DNA from: Corynebacterium silvaticum | Lineage (GTDB): Bacteria > Actinomycetota > Actinomycetes > Mycobacteriales > Mycobacteriaceae | NCBI RefSeq assembly: GCF_004382825.2 | Contig: NZ_SDQO02000001.1 | Span: 832,020 to 896,019 of the forward strand | DNA length: 64,000 bases | Direction: 5' to 3' | Shown: positions 36,343 through 46,759 of the stretch, piece by piece | How the letters are laid out: every line of letters starts with the position of its first letter | Position numbering within the stretch: the first letter of the stretch is position 1 | Program-made: the position numbers and the translations under genes | The notes under the pieces: generated by a model | Database searches by the model: none | Seen by the model: the letters and a program-made list of their open reading frames with translations, nothing else | Told to the model about the DNA's origin: nothing

Positions 36343-39033
36343 TTATGGCATTCGCTGTGCGCGCATCCACGTAGTAAGCGCGGCACGGGCGTCTTTAGCA
36401 CTTAGCTGAGGGAGATAACATTGGGAAACAGCCAGGCCGATCGTTGGCAAAGCCAGCTCGTCGTCGTAACACAGATACCAGGCTTGATGCTCCGGATGGA
36501 ACTTATATTTCGATGCTGCCAAGGACCTAAACCCGTACAACGGCTCAATAGCTTCGCCGGCTTTGTTCAACGTCGCGTCGAGAAGCGTGGGCATTGTTTG
36601 ACCCGATGGCGGAGCAAGAGGAGCTCCGGAAAGGGAAATCCACGAACAGCCGAGTTCTTTCGCTTTGATCAGCGCTTCGGCCAACAAAAACTCAATGACA
36701 GGCCGGAATCCGTTGGCGTCGCGACGCATGAAATCCAAGGTGTAGCCGGCAAGAACGCCATTCTCGCGAACAGGAAGCCAGCTTGTTACTCCGTGCACAT
36801 GGCCGTTTTCATCGACGGCAACAAGCAACTTGGTCTCAGAATCTTTGAGCTCTTCCAGGGTTCCAAGGGTGAATCCCATCTCAGGCAGGGCTTTTTCCGA
36901 CACCCATTCCTCAGAAAGCACCACAATCCTGTTTTGCAGCTCGGGTGAGGCCTCCGACCAGGAGGTCCAGACCGTGCTAATCCCCTCTTTGCCAGCTCGA
37001 TTGCGTGCGGTACGGATATTTTGGAACTTTTTACCTTTAAACTCGGTGTTGGTGGTTTGCAAGACAGATTCCTCTGCAACGTGCAGCTTTCTAAAGCCAT
37101 CAACCCGGATTTCCTCGGCGAATTCTTCACGAGTGGAATACCAGGCGACCCGCCATCCACGCCCAGACGCGTACGCCTTGAATTCTCGTGCCACAGCCAA
37201 GCGGTCTTTCTGTTCCAAGACCACCGGCTCACCCAGCGTCACAGCAACACCTTTTACCAGTCTAAAAGCAACAAAACCGCGTGGAAGCTGTTCAGTGGCT
37301 GAGGCATCCTCGGCCACAGCCACATCATCTTGTGTCTGAGGTTCAGCAAACCAGAAGCTATTACCGTCCCACATACTCATCCAAGACAGATGATCGCCAG
37401 AGCCCTTGCGTAAGATCTTGCGCGCTGTGCTGATATCCGATGCACCATGGCCGGTCGCGGGGATACTCATAATGAGCCTGTAGAGAGCAAACAGGGCCAC
37501 CATCCAGAACACCGCGCCCACCCATTGATAGAGAATCCACGCAAGTTGGCTTTCTGGATACAACACGTGCTCCAGTACCAAAGCTAGAGCCGGAGGCAGG
37601 TACCTACTGGGTAGTTCATAGAAGGCATAGAGCAGCGAATCCAAAGAACTAAAGCTGTCTGCCAAATAGTAAACGCCAATTACCCATATCAGGGCTGTGA
37701 TCACGAATGTGGCCAAGATCAACGAAACATTTCGCACGACGTCTTTGCGTTCCACGCTGACAAAGAACAACCGACGGCTAACGCCAAGGGCCAACAACGT
37801 AATCAGCCAAGGCAGCATGACCTCAAAGAAGTTGACTGTGAAAATTATTGAATTGCCACGCTCATCGGTAATTGCCATGAGCTGAACTGCAATCGCAAGA
37901 ATCGACAAGCACTGCAGCACAAGGGAAAGGCCCCACGCTACTCGACGTCCACGAATCAGCCCAATGCAGAAGATCAGCTGTGCGATAACTGGGACCAAAT
38001 TAGCAAAAATAGCCGCAAAACCTGTTTGACGAACCAACGTCAGTGCGTCTATGCATTCCGGTGATGAGTAGTCAGGTGAACAAATCTCCGCGGCGTCCGC
38101 TGAGGAAATTTGCGGCTGCCACACCAAACTAGTCACTGCAGAAAACGGACCATTGGCATGGGGGGTAAACGCAACGACAACAGGACCCAACGCCACGCTC
38201 ATACAGAGCACTGCTACCAGGATGCGGGATTCCCTCAGTGAGGGGCGTCGAAAAGCTACTTTTATCTTGTGGTACTTTCTTCCCCCGAGCTGAACGGCCC
38301 CGACAATAGTGCCGACGACGGTAGCAACCGTTGCTACTGAATCAGTCAAAGTTCCGGAGAACAGCACCAAGGTAAAGGACAAAGAAAACAGCATCAACCG
38401 AAGTCGCCGTCGCCACAGCGTAGACATCGAGGAAGACGCGACAGCAGCAGTGCCAAAAATCCACCCCGTGGGGCTCAGTAATGTCTCATTGAGCAGATCA
38501 TTGCCCCATTGATTAAGCCCTAAAGTCTCAATAAATCGAGCGCTGAGCACGCCTAAAGGAATAGAAATCCCATTCATTACCCCAGCAGCTACCAGGAATC
38601 GAATCGACCCAAGAACAATCTCAGCGGGAACAGCTAAAAAGAGAACCCCGAGAGTCGCCAACACTGCGGACTGGTGTGACCCCACGGTAAGACCAGCGGT
38701 AAGAAGATGCCAAGATGGCAGTTTCTCCGAGGAGTTCAACCCAAGTACGTCCCGCGGGTGATCAATGCTTGCGTAGAGAATCCATAAAAGAGCAAGCAGC
38801 AAAAATGAGATCGGAACTCGCGTGATAATGCTTTTTCCAGAGGAAACTATAGGGAAAAGTATCCGTCGAATCGACGTGATAGGAAGCCACGCAACCCGCG
38901 TTGTAGTCAGATAATTACGCACTATCCTCGTGGATAGTTTCGCAGAAGTCGTGCTGAGTTCAGCATTAACCTCACCAGCTTCTTTTGTGTCTTCGTTGGT
39001 ACGTTCTGTGGTTATACCCGTGATTGATGGCAC
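36343..39033 (-). CDS. MprF-like aminoacyl-phosphatidylglycerol synthase with membrane domain
   Basis: 896 residues. About fourteen membrane helices occupy residues 70-540, followed by the DUF2156 aminoacyltransferase domain (about 590-890): LPRGFVAFRLVKGVAVTLGEP, KKFQNIRTARNRAG, GYTLDFMRRDANGF and LGCSWISLSGAPLAPPSGQ. The domain transfers an amino acid from aminoacyl-tRNA to a phosphatidylglycerol head group. In C. glutamicum a comparable protein makes alanyl-phosphatidylglycerol and sits beside an esterase gene, as here, so alanylation is more likely than lysylation; that is an inference. It changes surface charge and can protect from cationic peptides. Confidence 0.85.
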   Translation of the reverse strand: MPSITGITTERTNEDTKEAGEVNAELSTTSAKLSTRIVRNYLTTTRVAWLPITSIRRILFPIVSSGKSIITRVPISFLLLALLWILYASIDHPRDVLGLNSSEKLPSWHLLTAGLTVGSHQSAVLATLGVLFLAVPAEIVLGSIRFLVAAGVMNGISIPLGVLSARFIETLGLNQWGNDLLNETLLSPTGWIFGTAAVASSSMSTLWRRRLRLMLFSLSFTLVLFSGTLTDSVATVATVVGTIVGAVQLGGRKYHKIKVAFRRPSLRESRILVAVLCMSVALGPVVVAFTPHANGPFSAVTSLVWQPQISSADAAEICSPDYSSPECIDALTLVRQTGFAAIFANLVPVIAQLIFCIGLIRGRRVAWGLSLVLQCLSILAIAVQLMAITDERGNSIIFTVNFFEVMLPWLITLLALGVSRRLFFVSVERKDVVRNVSLILATFVITALIWVIGVYYLADSFSSLDSLLYAFYELPSRYLPPALALVLEHVLYPESQLAWILYQWVGAVFWMVALFALYRLIMSIPATGHGASDISTARKILRKGSGDHLSWMSMWDGNSFWFAEPQTQDDVAVAEDASATEQLPRGFVAFRLVKGVAVTLGEPVVLEQKDRLAVAREFKAYASGRGWRVAWYSTREEFAEEIRVDGFRKLHVAEESVLQTTNTEFKGKKFQNIRTARNRAGKEGISTVWTSWSEASPELQNRIVVLSEEWVSEKALPEMGFTLGTLEELKDSETKLLVAVDENGHVHGVTSWLPVRENGVLAGYTLDFMRRDANGFRPVIEFLLAEALIKAKELGCSWISLSGAPLAPPSGQTMPTLLDATLNKAGEAIEPLYGFRSLAASKYKFHPEHQAWYLCYDDELALPTIGLAVSQCYLPQLSAKDARAALTTWMRAQRMP

Positions 39034-40277
39034 TAGCTAAGGCCTCCTCGTTGAGCAATCCAATCAAAATGTTGCGCAATGGCATTTCGCCATGTCTTAA
39101 AGTCATGGCCGCCTTCCACTGTAAAATACTCCGTCTTCATCCCGGCTTTCATAGCAAGATCGTTAAGATGCATCAGCTCTTTTTGCGCTAGTAGATCTCC
39201 TTGACCAGCCACAAAGCACCCGGGGATTCCGTCGTAGCGCTTGGTGGTCAACAGCTGCGCGGGATTCACCGCTTGGAAAGCAGCCTCATTGCCTCCAAAG
39301 AATTGTTTAACGGTATCCCCATGGTTACCAACGGTCGGCTCCGCTTGCCCAGACATATTAAGAAATGCACCATAAGAATCCGGGTGATTGGTCATGATCT
39401 GCAGGCTGCACGTTCCGCCATAGCTTAATCCGCCAACAGTCCACGTCCGTTGGTCTTCATTGACCCTAAATTTTTGTTTAATCAGTGCTGGCACATCTTT
39501 GCTCATATACGTCATCACTTTATGCTGCGGACCATCCACGCAAATAGGATTTCCGGTGAATGTAGCGGTGCCATCGACGCTGATCACAATAGGAGATACG
39601 CCCCCATGGGTCTTTTGATAATGATCTGCAACTCTTCCGACTTGCCCCGATTCAAACCAATCTGAAGGCTGACCTGGATTCCCCGCCATCAGAACCAAAA
39701 CCGGAAGACGTGTCTCTGGCTGAGACCAATACGCCGGAGGAACATAAGCTATGGCGTCTCGCGCCGGGAAACCTGAGCTAGTCCCGGCCAGAGGAACAGT
39801 CACGATCGCTCCTGTTTCCCCTGAGCTATCCGACGGCGCCCGCCGCGTGGCGTTGAACTCATCAAAGCTCATTTCTTTTGCCACAGGTTTTGGATTGAGT
39901 GAAGCCACATCTGGGTATGTTTGATAATGAATATTTGTCACTCCTACAGCGCACACTGCCGCGATCAGAACAGCTAGAGCTGTAGCGATTCGCGTACCGG
40001 AATGCGTAAGGGTGCAGAGAAACACGAAAATAACGAGACCCCAGGCTATGTATACGTTCGTGAGAACAGCGTCTGGGAAAGGCTTCCATACAACTTCAAT
40101 AAAGTATTTGCTCACGATCACAACGAGAACTGAGGTCACAGCCCATATCATCGAAACGACCAGAATTCGTTTCGATTTAAGGCCTCTCAGGACCACCCAA
40201 AGCGCAATAACGCCACACCCATAAATCAACCAGCTCACGGGCGGATCTGTGAGGCTTATGTCTTTAAGAAATTGCAT
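39033..40277 (-). CDS. membrane-anchored esterase partner of the aminoacyl-lipid synthase
   Basis: 414 residues. Four N-terminal helices (about 15-115) anchor an extracytoplasmic esterase-D-type alpha/beta hydrolase: VLVLMAGNPGQPSDW, nucleophile elbow GGLSYGGTCS, acid region, and the late histidine in VEGGHDF. Mycolyltransferase-like esterases share this fold, but no mycolyl motif is certain. It overlaps the MprF-like gene at 39033, so the pair is co-translated. In C. glutamicum the neighbouring esterase is thought to act on the alanylated lipid, perhaps as a hydrolase. Confidence 0.82.
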   Translation of the reverse strand: MQFLKDISLTDPPVSWLIYGCGVIALWVVLRGLKSKRILVVSMIWAVTSVLVVIVSKYFIEVVWKPFPDAVLTNVYIAWGLVIFVFLCTLTHSGTRIATALAVLIAAVCAVGVTNIHYQTYPDVASLNPKPVAKEMSFDEFNATRRAPSDSSGETGAIVTVPLAGTSSGFPARDAIAYVPPAYWSQPETRLPVLVLMAGNPGQPSDWFESGQVGRVADHYQKTHGGVSPIVISVDGTATFTGNPICVDGPQHKVMTYMSKDVPALIKQKFRVNEDQRTWTVGGLSYGGTCSLQIMTNHPDSYGAFLNMSGQAEPTVGNHGDTVKQFFGGNEAAFQAVNPAQLLTTKRYDGIPGCFVAGQGDLLAQKELMHLNDLAMKAGMKTEYFTVEGGHDFKTWRNAIAQHFDWIAQRGGLS

Positions 40278-40513
40278 ACAGAGATCTCAATCATCCTCAG
40301 GCTTAAAGCAAGCCTTATCTAGGCTTTCAGAACGAACTAACACTACACCGCTTTTATTAAATATATGCACCGGAAAACACATGTTCCCACTACATATCCC
40401 ACGTAATCGAGTGCGCTTATTCACAAATATCAAACTGTGGTGTGAGCGAAAGAGCTTCAACGGACCATTATTTTATAGGCAACACCCCAGTCACCCACTA
40501 CGATAAGTAAGCG

Positions 40514-41359
40514 ATGTGCGAAAACCAATCTAGCTTCCGAAGCTCACATACCGTGTCTCAGGCCTTTGTCCCGCCGCCCAACGCACCTCCCGTTTCCCAA
40601 CGAGATACTCCCAAATTTCATAGCAACGAGCACCGTAATCTTTCCGCTCGTGCATTTAAATCAGGGGCATACGATTACCACAAAGCTCGCCCCTCCTACC
40701 CTGCCCAAGTTCTTGACCTGTTAGAGGTTTCTGCCAACGCAAAGCTTCTCGACGTAGGCTGCGGTACAGGTAAGCTCACCGAACAGCTTAAAGAGCGCGG
40801 TCACCACGTCTTTGCCCTTGATCCCAGCGGAGACATGGTACGAACTCTGCGCAGTCATCTTGAGGTCCCTGCTTGGATTGCTACCGCGGAGCAGACCTCC
40901 GCAGCAAGTGGCGCTTTTGATGCAATCACGTGCGCTCAGACGTGGCATTGGCTCGATGCAGCCCTCGCTTCCAAAGAATTCGATAGGGTTACGAGCACAT
41001 CGGGCCAGGTATTACTTGTTTGGAATACCTTAGATGTCTCTATCCCCTGGGTTCACCGGTTATCCCGCATTATGCACTCTGGAGACACTCTGAAAGAGGG
41101 ATTCATCCCTACTTTTTACGATCCCTGGTTTATCTCAAAAGAAGTGCGGCTCAGATGGTCTCATCCCATGACCACTACGTCTATTCATCTGCTTACGCAT
41201 ACTCGCTCTTATTGGCTCAGATCTTCAGAAAAAACCCGAGAGAAAGTAACCGCCAATCTTTCCTGGTACCTCAACGAGCATCTTGGGTTTTCAGATACAG
41301 ATCTCATAGAACTCCCATACCGGTGCGATGCCTTTGTGTTGTCCAAAAAACGTAGGTGA
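40514..41359 (+). CDS. class I SAM-dependent methyltransferase
   Basis: 281 residues. The N-terminal 45 residues are Pro/Ser-rich and may be flexible. The methyltransferase fold begins at AFKSGAYDYHKARPSYP with motif I LLDVGCGTGKLTEQL, acidic residue in FALDPSGDM, and AFDAITCAQTWHWLD in the motif IV-V position. This is the pattern of a family often called trans-aconitate or ubiE-like methyltransferase; the substrate is unknown. ATG 40514 is used; the start may lie later, near residue 40. A shared terminator follows. Confidence 0.78.
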   Translation: MCENQSSFRSSHTVSQAFVPPPNAPPVSQRDTPKFHSNEHRNLSARAFKSGAYDYHKARPSYPAQVLDLLEVSANAKLLDVGCGTGKLTEQLKERGHHVFALDPSGDMVRTLRSHLEVPAWIATAEQTSAASGAFDAITCAQTWHWLDAALASKEFDRVTSTSGQVLLVWNTLDVSIPWVHRLSRIMHSGDTLKEGFIPTFYDPWFISKEVRLRWSHPMTTTSIHLLTHTRSYWLRSSEKTREKVTANLSWYLNEHLGFSDTDLIELPYRCDAFVLSKKRR

Positions 41360-41388
41360 CACAAGCGCAGTTTTCCCTATAAATAAAG

Positions 41389-41429
41389 AAAGTCCAGCAC
41401 CACGTAGTTCAAGCGTGGTGCTGGACTTT
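41389..41429. terminator. perfect bidirectional terminator
   Basis: AAAGTCCAGCACCACG (41389-41404) and CGTGGTGCTGGACTTT (41414-41429) form a 16-bp stem with loop TAGTTCAAG and A/T runs outside. It separates the converging methyltransferase and dcuB genes. Confidence 0.92.
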
Positions 41430-41457
41430 TGCACTAAGCAATGCGTTTTTACGCTGT

Positions 41458-42843
41458 TTAGAGCAAAATCTGGGCCAAGATCGTACCGACTACGCAGGAC
41501 GTAATCACGCAGATAAAACCTGGAATGATAAACGAGTGGTTGATCACGAACTTACCGATACGCGTGGTGCCTGTCTTATCAAATCCGATACAAGCGAGAT
41601 CCGACGGATAGGTGGGCAAGATAAAGTAGCCGTAAGCAGCACCGATAAAACCAATGACAGTTTCCGGGCTCACACCTAGCTTCAAGCCAAGCGGAACAAT
41701 AGCTACGATTGCCGCGCCTTGAGAGTTGACCAGTTTAGAGACAATCAGCAGAACAACCGCATACGCCCAGGCATGATTTTGTACAACGCCGCTGAGTCCA
41801 TCAACAAGTTTGTCTAGGTGTGCTTGGAAGAACGTATCGGCCATCCACGCCACGCCAAATACCGAGAAGACTGCAGTCATACCGGCTTTAAATACAGTCG
41901 TCGAAGCAACCTTTCCAGCGTCTGCCTTGCAGAACAACATGATGCAGGCGCCCGCAACAAGCATGATCATCTGGATGACCAGGTTCATCGACAGTGCTTT
42001 CAAATCACCGTTCTTATCCGGGAAGCTCGGGCGTAGCCACTCAGCAGCTCCCAAAATCACCACAAGAACGATCGCGGCTAGGAAGATGTATGTGGCCCGA
42101 TAAGCACTTGGCTCAAATTTCTGCCCGATAAGCGAATGTGAATCGCCATACACTGCTTCTTTGAAAGCGGGATCTTTGAGGCGTTCCTGGAACTCCTCGT
42201 CCTTGTCCAAGTCCTTGCCACGACGCAAAGACCACAGTGCAGCGACAAGAACACCGCTTAACGACGCAGGTAGCGCAACGGCAAGAATCTGAGGGATGGA
42301 AAACGCGGCGCCTGTCACTCCCGCATTTTCAGCGAGAATTGACGCAAGAGACACCATAGCTACAGACACTGGCGATGCAGTGATGCCCATCTGCGCTGCG
42401 GTAGAAGAAACCGCCATTGGGCGCTCTGGGCGGATGTTCGTCTTCACTGCGATGTCTTCAATAATCGGGAACATCGTGTACACAACATGTCCCGTTCCGC
42501 ATAAAACGGTCAGGGTCCACGTGGTGATTGGCGCCAAAATCGTAATGCGCTCAGGATGTTTACGCAAGATTCGCTCAGCAAACTGCATCATTACATCCAG
42601 GCCCTTTGCCTGCTGCAACGTCGCTGCACATCCAATCACAGCGATGATCGTCAGCATCACAGATACCGGCGGATCTCCAGGCTTAAGACCAAAGACGAAC
42701 GTCAGAATAAGAAGACCGATACCTGAAATTAGGCCTAGCCCCATACCACCATACCGTGTTCCCAGCACGAGGCAGGCGAGAATGAGGATTACTTGGATAC
42801 TAGTGGCAAACCCCGACATCGGATCGAGGATTGTTGCGAGCAT
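41458..42843 (-). CDS. dcuB: anaerobic C4-dicarboxylate transporter, DcuA/DcuB family (DcuB-like)
   Basis: 461 residues with about twelve helices and close family signatures: LTVLCGTGHVVYTMFPIIED, RPERPMAVSSTAAQMGI, VSKLVNSQGAAIVAIVP, and GYFILPTYPSDLACIGFDKTGT followed by FVINHSF (each quoted in part). DcuB in enterobacteria exchanges fumarate for succinate during fumarate respiration. In this organism it suggests anaerobic or microaerobic fumarate respiration or succinate export. Start ATG 42843 (MLATILDPMS). Single gene, with the methyltransferase convergent. Confidence 0.9.
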   Translation of the reverse strand: MLATILDPMSGFATSIQVILILACLVLGTRYGGMGLGLISGIGLLILTFVFGLKPGDPPVSVMLTIIAVIGCAATLQQAKGLDVMMQFAERILRKHPERITILAPITTWTLTVLCGTGHVVYTMFPIIEDIAVKTNIRPERPMAVSSTAAQMGITASPVSVAMVSLASILAENAGVTGAAFSIPQILAVALPASLSGVLVAALWSLRRGKDLDKDEEFQERLKDPAFKEAVYGDSHSLIGQKFEPSAYRATYIFLAAIVLVVILGAAEWLRPSFPDKNGDLKALSMNLVIQMIMLVAGACIMLFCKADAGKVASTTVFKAGMTAVFSVFGVAWMADTFFQAHLDKLVDGLSGVVQNHAWAYAVVLLIVSKLVNSQGAAIVAIVPLGLKLGVSPETVIGFIGAAYGYFILPTYPSDLACIGFDKTGTTRIGKFVINHSFIIPGFICVITSCVVGTILAQILL

Positions 42844-43179
42844 GGATGCTCCTTTCAGCGAAGAACAGGCTAGTTTTGTCCCCCAAGGAGACTCTCACTC
42901 GTTGTCGATCACAGCTTAAAACGCGTCAGAATACGTCATAAAACCGATAGATAGAGACATATTTCACTCTATTGCGATTTTGCAATACCGCGTCCAAGCA
43001 CCCGATGCCAGTCATAAAAAAACGCCGCAAGTACCTGCAAAAATATCTACAAAAAGCCATATTTCCAAAAGAAAAAACAGCACGGCATGCTATTTTGACC
43101 AATCAAAATTATGCAAATTATTCATCTGGCACATTATCAATACCCCCGCTTTGAGGTATGCAATATTGTGATAGAATAA
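42844..43179. other. 336-bp intergenic region upstream of dcuB
   Basis: Holds the dcuB promoter on the minus strand and nothing else recognised. AT-rich from about 42940. Two overlapping plus-strand frames (42972-43171) lack ribosome sites or family features. Confidence 0.55.
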
Positions 43180-43223
43180 AAATATGAGGCTATATCTCGC
43201 AAGGAGAATATAGCCTCATATTT
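43180..43223. terminator. terminator after der
   Basis: AAATATGAGGCTATAT (43180-43195) and ATATAGCCTCATATTT (43208-43223) pair perfectly over 16 bp with a 12-base loop. It stands 15 bp past the der stop on the minus strand and is followed there by T-rich sequence. Confidence 0.9.
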
Positions 43224-43237
43224 GAGCTACAGCAGTG

Positions 43238-44866
43238 TTATTTTTGAGATCGCCTCTCGCGCACCCTAACTGCAATCTTTACCGGAGTTCCCTCAAAACC
43301 AAATGACTCTCGGAATTTACGTTCCAGATAACGGCGATAACCGGCATCCAAGAATCCGGTTGTAAACAGCACAATCGTCGGAGGTTGAGTAGTGGCCTGG
43401 GTAGCAAACAAGACGCGAGGGACTCGACCACCCTTCATTGGCGGAGGATTCTGCGCAATAGTCGCACGCAACCAGGTGTTGAGCTGGCCGGTACTTACTC
43501 GTTTATCCCAGTTTTCAAGAGCCTCAAGCATATAAGGCTCTAGTCTTTGCAAAGCACGACCGGTTTTCGCAGAAATATTAACGCGCTTTACCCATGGGAT
43601 ATGAGCCAGTTGTTGATCGATTTCTCGATCCAACTCCCACCGACGATCCTCGTCCATCAAATCCCATTTATTAAAGACCAGCACTAAAGCTTTGCCAGAT
43701 TCAAGGATCATTGCCAAAACCCGCTGATCTTGCTCTGATACCGGCTCGGAGGAGTCAATCATGAATACGCAGACCTCTGCAGCATCAATGACGCCACGGG
43801 TACGCAACGACGCATAGTACTCATGTCCCTGAGCATTCTTAACTTTTTTGCGGAGACCAGCAGTATCAATAAACTTCCATAGCTTCTGGTCTAACTGCAC
43901 CAGCGAATCAACGGGGTCCACGGTGGTTCCGGAAACATTGTCTACCACCGAGCGGTCTTCACCAGAGATCTTGTTAAGCAAGGAGGACTTACCAACATTC
44001 GGTTTGCCTACCAACGCGACACGACGTGGCCCTTCCACAATCGAAGCCGACCTAGGTTCTTCTGGGAACGCAGCCAGCACTTGTTCTAGGACATCAGCGC
44101 CACCACGACCATGCTGCGCGGACACCGGCCATGGGTCTCCTAGGCCCAAAGCATAGAACTCTGCCATATCCGCATACTGGCTATCAGAATCGAATTTATT
44201 GGCTACGAGAAGAACCGGAACCTCAGCACGTTGCAGTTTACGAGCCATCACAGAGTCAGTCTCTGTGATGCCAACCTTGGTGTCTACCACCATAATGATG
44301 ACGTCAGCCGTAGCCATGGCGACTTCGGCCTGTCGAGCGATCGCTCCGTGGATACCTTTTACGTTGGGATCCCACCCGCCGGTGTCCTGAACCCAGAATC
44401 GCTGACCTCCCCAGTCCGCCAGGTAGGAGACTCGGTCTCGGGTAACCCCCGGAAAATCCTCGACGACTGCTTCTCGACGTCCCAGGAAGCGGTTGACCAG
44501 GGAAGATTTTCCTACGTTCGGGCGTCCGACGATGGCAACAGTACAGAGACAGAGGTTCTCGCGAGTAATACCTTCAGCATCAATGCCAAAGCTCCGCTCG
44601 AGTTCTTCCCAGTCTTCCTCATCGTAATCTTCTCCGAAATCAGGCTCGGCAAACTCAGATTCGTCAAAAACGAAGTTTCCTGATTCATCCGTTGAGAATT
44701 CAAAGCTGTAGTCGTTTTGATCAAAATCGGAAGCTGCGTAGCCACCACCCGGGACCACTACGTCTTCTTCAGCGAAAACCTCAGCCGCATCCATCTCTCC
44801 ATGTGGAGTGTGATAGACAAACGTTGTCTCATTATTTTCTTCTTGAGAAATGCGTTTATCGCTCAT
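43238..44866 (-). CDS. der: GTPase Der (EngA), ribosome assembly
   Basis: 542 residues with two G domains: [14 protein letters not shown] and NKFD in the first, [14 protein letters not shown] and NKWD in the second, then a KH-like C-terminal domain. Der acts in 50S ribosome maturation. The first 100 residues are strikingly acidic ([20 protein letters not shown]), an extension typical of actinobacterial Der. ATG 44866 has AAAGGAA upstream. It overlaps the end of cmk by 11 bp, and is the last gene before a strong terminator. Confidence 0.95.
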   Translation of the reverse strand: MSDKRISQEENNETTFVYHTPHGEMDAAEVFAEEDVVVPGGGYAASDFDQNDYSFEFSTDESGNFVFDESEFAEPDFGEDYDEEDWEELERSFGIDAEGITRENLCLCTVAIVGRPNVGKSSLVNRFLGRREAVVEDFPGVTRDRVSYLADWGGQRFWVQDTGGWDPNVKGIHGAIARQAEVAMATADVIIMVVDTKVGITETDSVMARKLQRAEVPVLLVANKFDSDSQYADMAEFYALGLGDPWPVSAQHGRGGADVLEQVLAAFPEEPRSASIVEGPRRVALVGKPNVGKSSLLNKISGEDRSVVDNVSGTTVDPVDSLVQLDQKLWKFIDTAGLRKKVKNAQGHEYYASLRTRGVIDAAEVCVFMIDSSEPVSEQDQRVLAMILESGKALVLVFNKWDLMDEDRRWELDREIDQQLAHIPWVKRVNISAKTGRALQRLEPYMLEALENWDKRVSTGQLNTWLRATIAQNPPPMKGGRVPRVLFATQATTQPPTIVLFTTGFLDAGYRRYLERKFRESFGFEGTPVKIAVRVRERRSQK

Positions 44867-45575
44867 TGGAATTCCTTTCAGAAGAGCGTTCGATGAGCGT
44901 GACTAATGTTTCGATCACTTGCTCAAGGGAAAGTTCAGAAGAGTCTACAATCACTGCGTCGGTAGCCGGTCGAAGAGGATCGACGGCACGGGTTGAATCG
45001 ATATAATCCCGTTTTTTTACGTCTTCTAAGACATCTTCAAAATTGACTTCGCAGCCGGCGGCTCGATCCTGTTCAAAGCGCCGAGTAGCCCGCACTTCTG
45101 GAGAAGCGGTAAGAAAAATCTTTGCGGGTGCATCTACTAAAACATTCGTGCCGATATCGCGCCCATCAAGGATGCAGCGTCGTGCAGCGGAAGCTAAACG
45201 ACGTTGCAACGCAACCAAATTAGTACGCACGGCAGGATTGGCCGAAACCGCAGAAACATTCCGGGTAACTTCAACGCCACGGATCTCCGAAGCAACGTCC
45301 TCCCCATCGAGCATGACGCTGCGCGAGGCAGGGTCATCATTGATCGTCAAAGGAAGTTTTTCAGTCACTTTCGCCACTGCCTCATGATCATTCGGGTCAA
45401 TCTTCTGACGCAAAACATGCAGCGTGGCCACACGATACATGGCGCCAGTGTCTAAATACTGAGCCCCGAGTCTAGCCGCAATCGCACGGCATACCGTTGA
45501 TTTTCCGGCGCCGGATGGGCCGTCGATAGCAACGATCAGCCCGTTCTCCGGCATATTAGAAAGCTGTTTATCCAT
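44856..45575 (-). CDS. cmk: cytidylate kinase
   Basis: About 239 residues. P-loop [17 protein letters not shown] and the CMP-binding [13 protein letters not shown] are characteristic; [11 protein letters not shown] fits the lid. It phosphorylates CMP and dCMP to the diphosphates. ATG 45575 follows a TTG at 45578. Translation overlaps der by 11 bp, and the gene is 6 bp downstream of rluB, so rluB-cmk-der is an operon as in other actinobacteria. Confidence 0.95.
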   Translation of the reverse strand: MDKQLSNMPENGLIVAIDGPSGAGKSTVCRAIAARLGAQYLDTGAMYRVATLHVLRQKIDPNDHEAVAKVTEKLPLTINDDPASRSVMLDGEDVASEIRGVEVTRNVSAVSANPAVRTNLVALQRRLASAARRCILDGRDIGTNVLVDAPAKIFLTASPEVRATRRFEQDRAAGCEVNFEDVLEDVKKRDYIDSTRAVDPLRPATDAVIVDSSELSLEQVIETLVTLIERSSERNSNER

Positions 45576-45581
45576 CAAGTT

Positions 45582-46661
45582 TTACATCCCTACAGCTTTA
45601 TAAAGGCTCGCAAGCTCGTTACTGTTAAGTGCACGCACTACGCCTGGCGTTTGTTCACCCAATTGAATGGTATGGATCTTGGTTCGCACGAGCCTCTCTA
45701 CCGGGAAACCAGCTGTTTTTAGCATCCGGCGAACAATATGCTTCCGACCTTCATGTAGCTCGATACGGATAAGGGACTTGCCCTGATGAGTGTCCACGAT
45801 CTGCACAAAATCAGCCTTTGCGGGGCCGTCGTCTAGCTCAATGCCATCACGCAGTTGCTTTAACAGGCGCTTGTCGGCCTCACCTAGCACGGTAGCCAAA
45901 TAGGTTTTGGCCACTTCATACTTGGGATGCATCAGGCGGTTAGCCAGTTCTCCGTCATTGGTAAGAAGCAGAAGTCCTTCTGTCGCGGCGTCGAGACGAC
46001 CCACATGGAACAGGCGCTGACCAGCAGCGATCCTTTCACCCACGATGTCACCAACGCATGGTCGTCCCATGTCGTCGCTCATAGTAGATTGCAAACCGCG
46101 TGGCTTATTGAGCACAAAGTACTGCATGTCCTCATTAACGTTGATGCGAACGCCATCAACCCTAATGATGTCCGCATTAGGGTTCACACGAACACCCTGG
46201 GTCAACACGATCTTTCCGTTGACCTCAACGCGACCAGAGTCGATGAGGATTTCTGCATGACGGCGCGAAGCTACGCCAGCTTGTGCAAGAACCTTCTGCA
46301 GACGAACGCCTTCTCCGGTTGCGCTTCCGGAATCACGTTGCTCAACATTTTGCCGTTTAGCCGGGCGAGCATTGGACAGAAGCATTTCTGAGGGGCGCTC
46401 TTTCTTTTGCTTCTGTGGGCGCGCCTTTTTCGTGGTTTCTACCGGTTTATTATTCCGGCGAAAACCATAAGAGTCGTGAGTGTTCTCCCCGGTACGAAAA
46501 GTTTCAGAGCCTCGAGTGCGTCCCCCTTGGGCAGCGCGATTGCCGTTTGTTCGGCTGCTTGTTTCTGTGCGCTTGGGGCCTTCGCCACGCCTGCCGCGGT
46601 TGTCTTCGCGGCCCCGACGGGCTCTATCCGGTGTGCCATCTCGGCGAGCGGTTCGTGTCAC
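45582..46661 (-). CDS. rluB: 23S rRNA pseudouridine synthase RluB family
   Basis: About 359 residues. A long basic N-terminal tail (Arg/Gly/Asn/Lys-rich, about 1-110) precedes the S4 RNA-binding domain RLQKVLAQAGVASRRHAE and the RsuA-type catalytic domain with GRLDAATEGLLLLTND, where Asp is the nucleophile. It converts uridine to pseudouridine in 23S rRNA. GTG 46661 (VTRTARRDG) is chosen: AGGA lies about 6 bases upstream; a frame to 46703 adds unrelated residues. The tail is typical of actinobacterial members. Confidence 0.92.
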   Translation of the reverse strand: MTRTARRDGTPDRARRGREDNRGRRGEGPKRTETSSRTNGNRAAQGGRTRGSETFRTGENTHDSYGFRRNNKPVETTKKARPQKQKKERPSEMLLSNARPAKRQNVEQRDSGSATGEGVRLQKVLAQAGVASRRHAEILIDSGRVEVNGKIVLTQGVRVNPNADIIRVDGVRINVNEDMQYFVLNKPRGLQSTMSDDMGRPCVGDIVGERIAAGQRLFHVGRLDAATEGLLLLTNDGELANRLMHPKYEVAKTYLATVLGEADKRLLKQLRDGIELDDGPAKADFVQIVDTHQGKSLIRIELHEGRKHIVRRMLKTAGFPVERLVRTKIHTIQLGEQTPGVVRALNSNELASLYKAVGM

Positions 46662-46759
46662 GATACGTCCTATCGTTAGAAATTGTATGCGGTTATAAAG
46701 CACTGGCCACCTTAGCCGAATAACTCAAGACTAGCTAATTTTGGCTTTGGCCTGAAGCG

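Noticed and set aside
42972..43171. Two short overlapping plus-strand frames before der
   Set aside because: No ribosome site and mostly basic, AT-driven sequence; best explained as intergenic.
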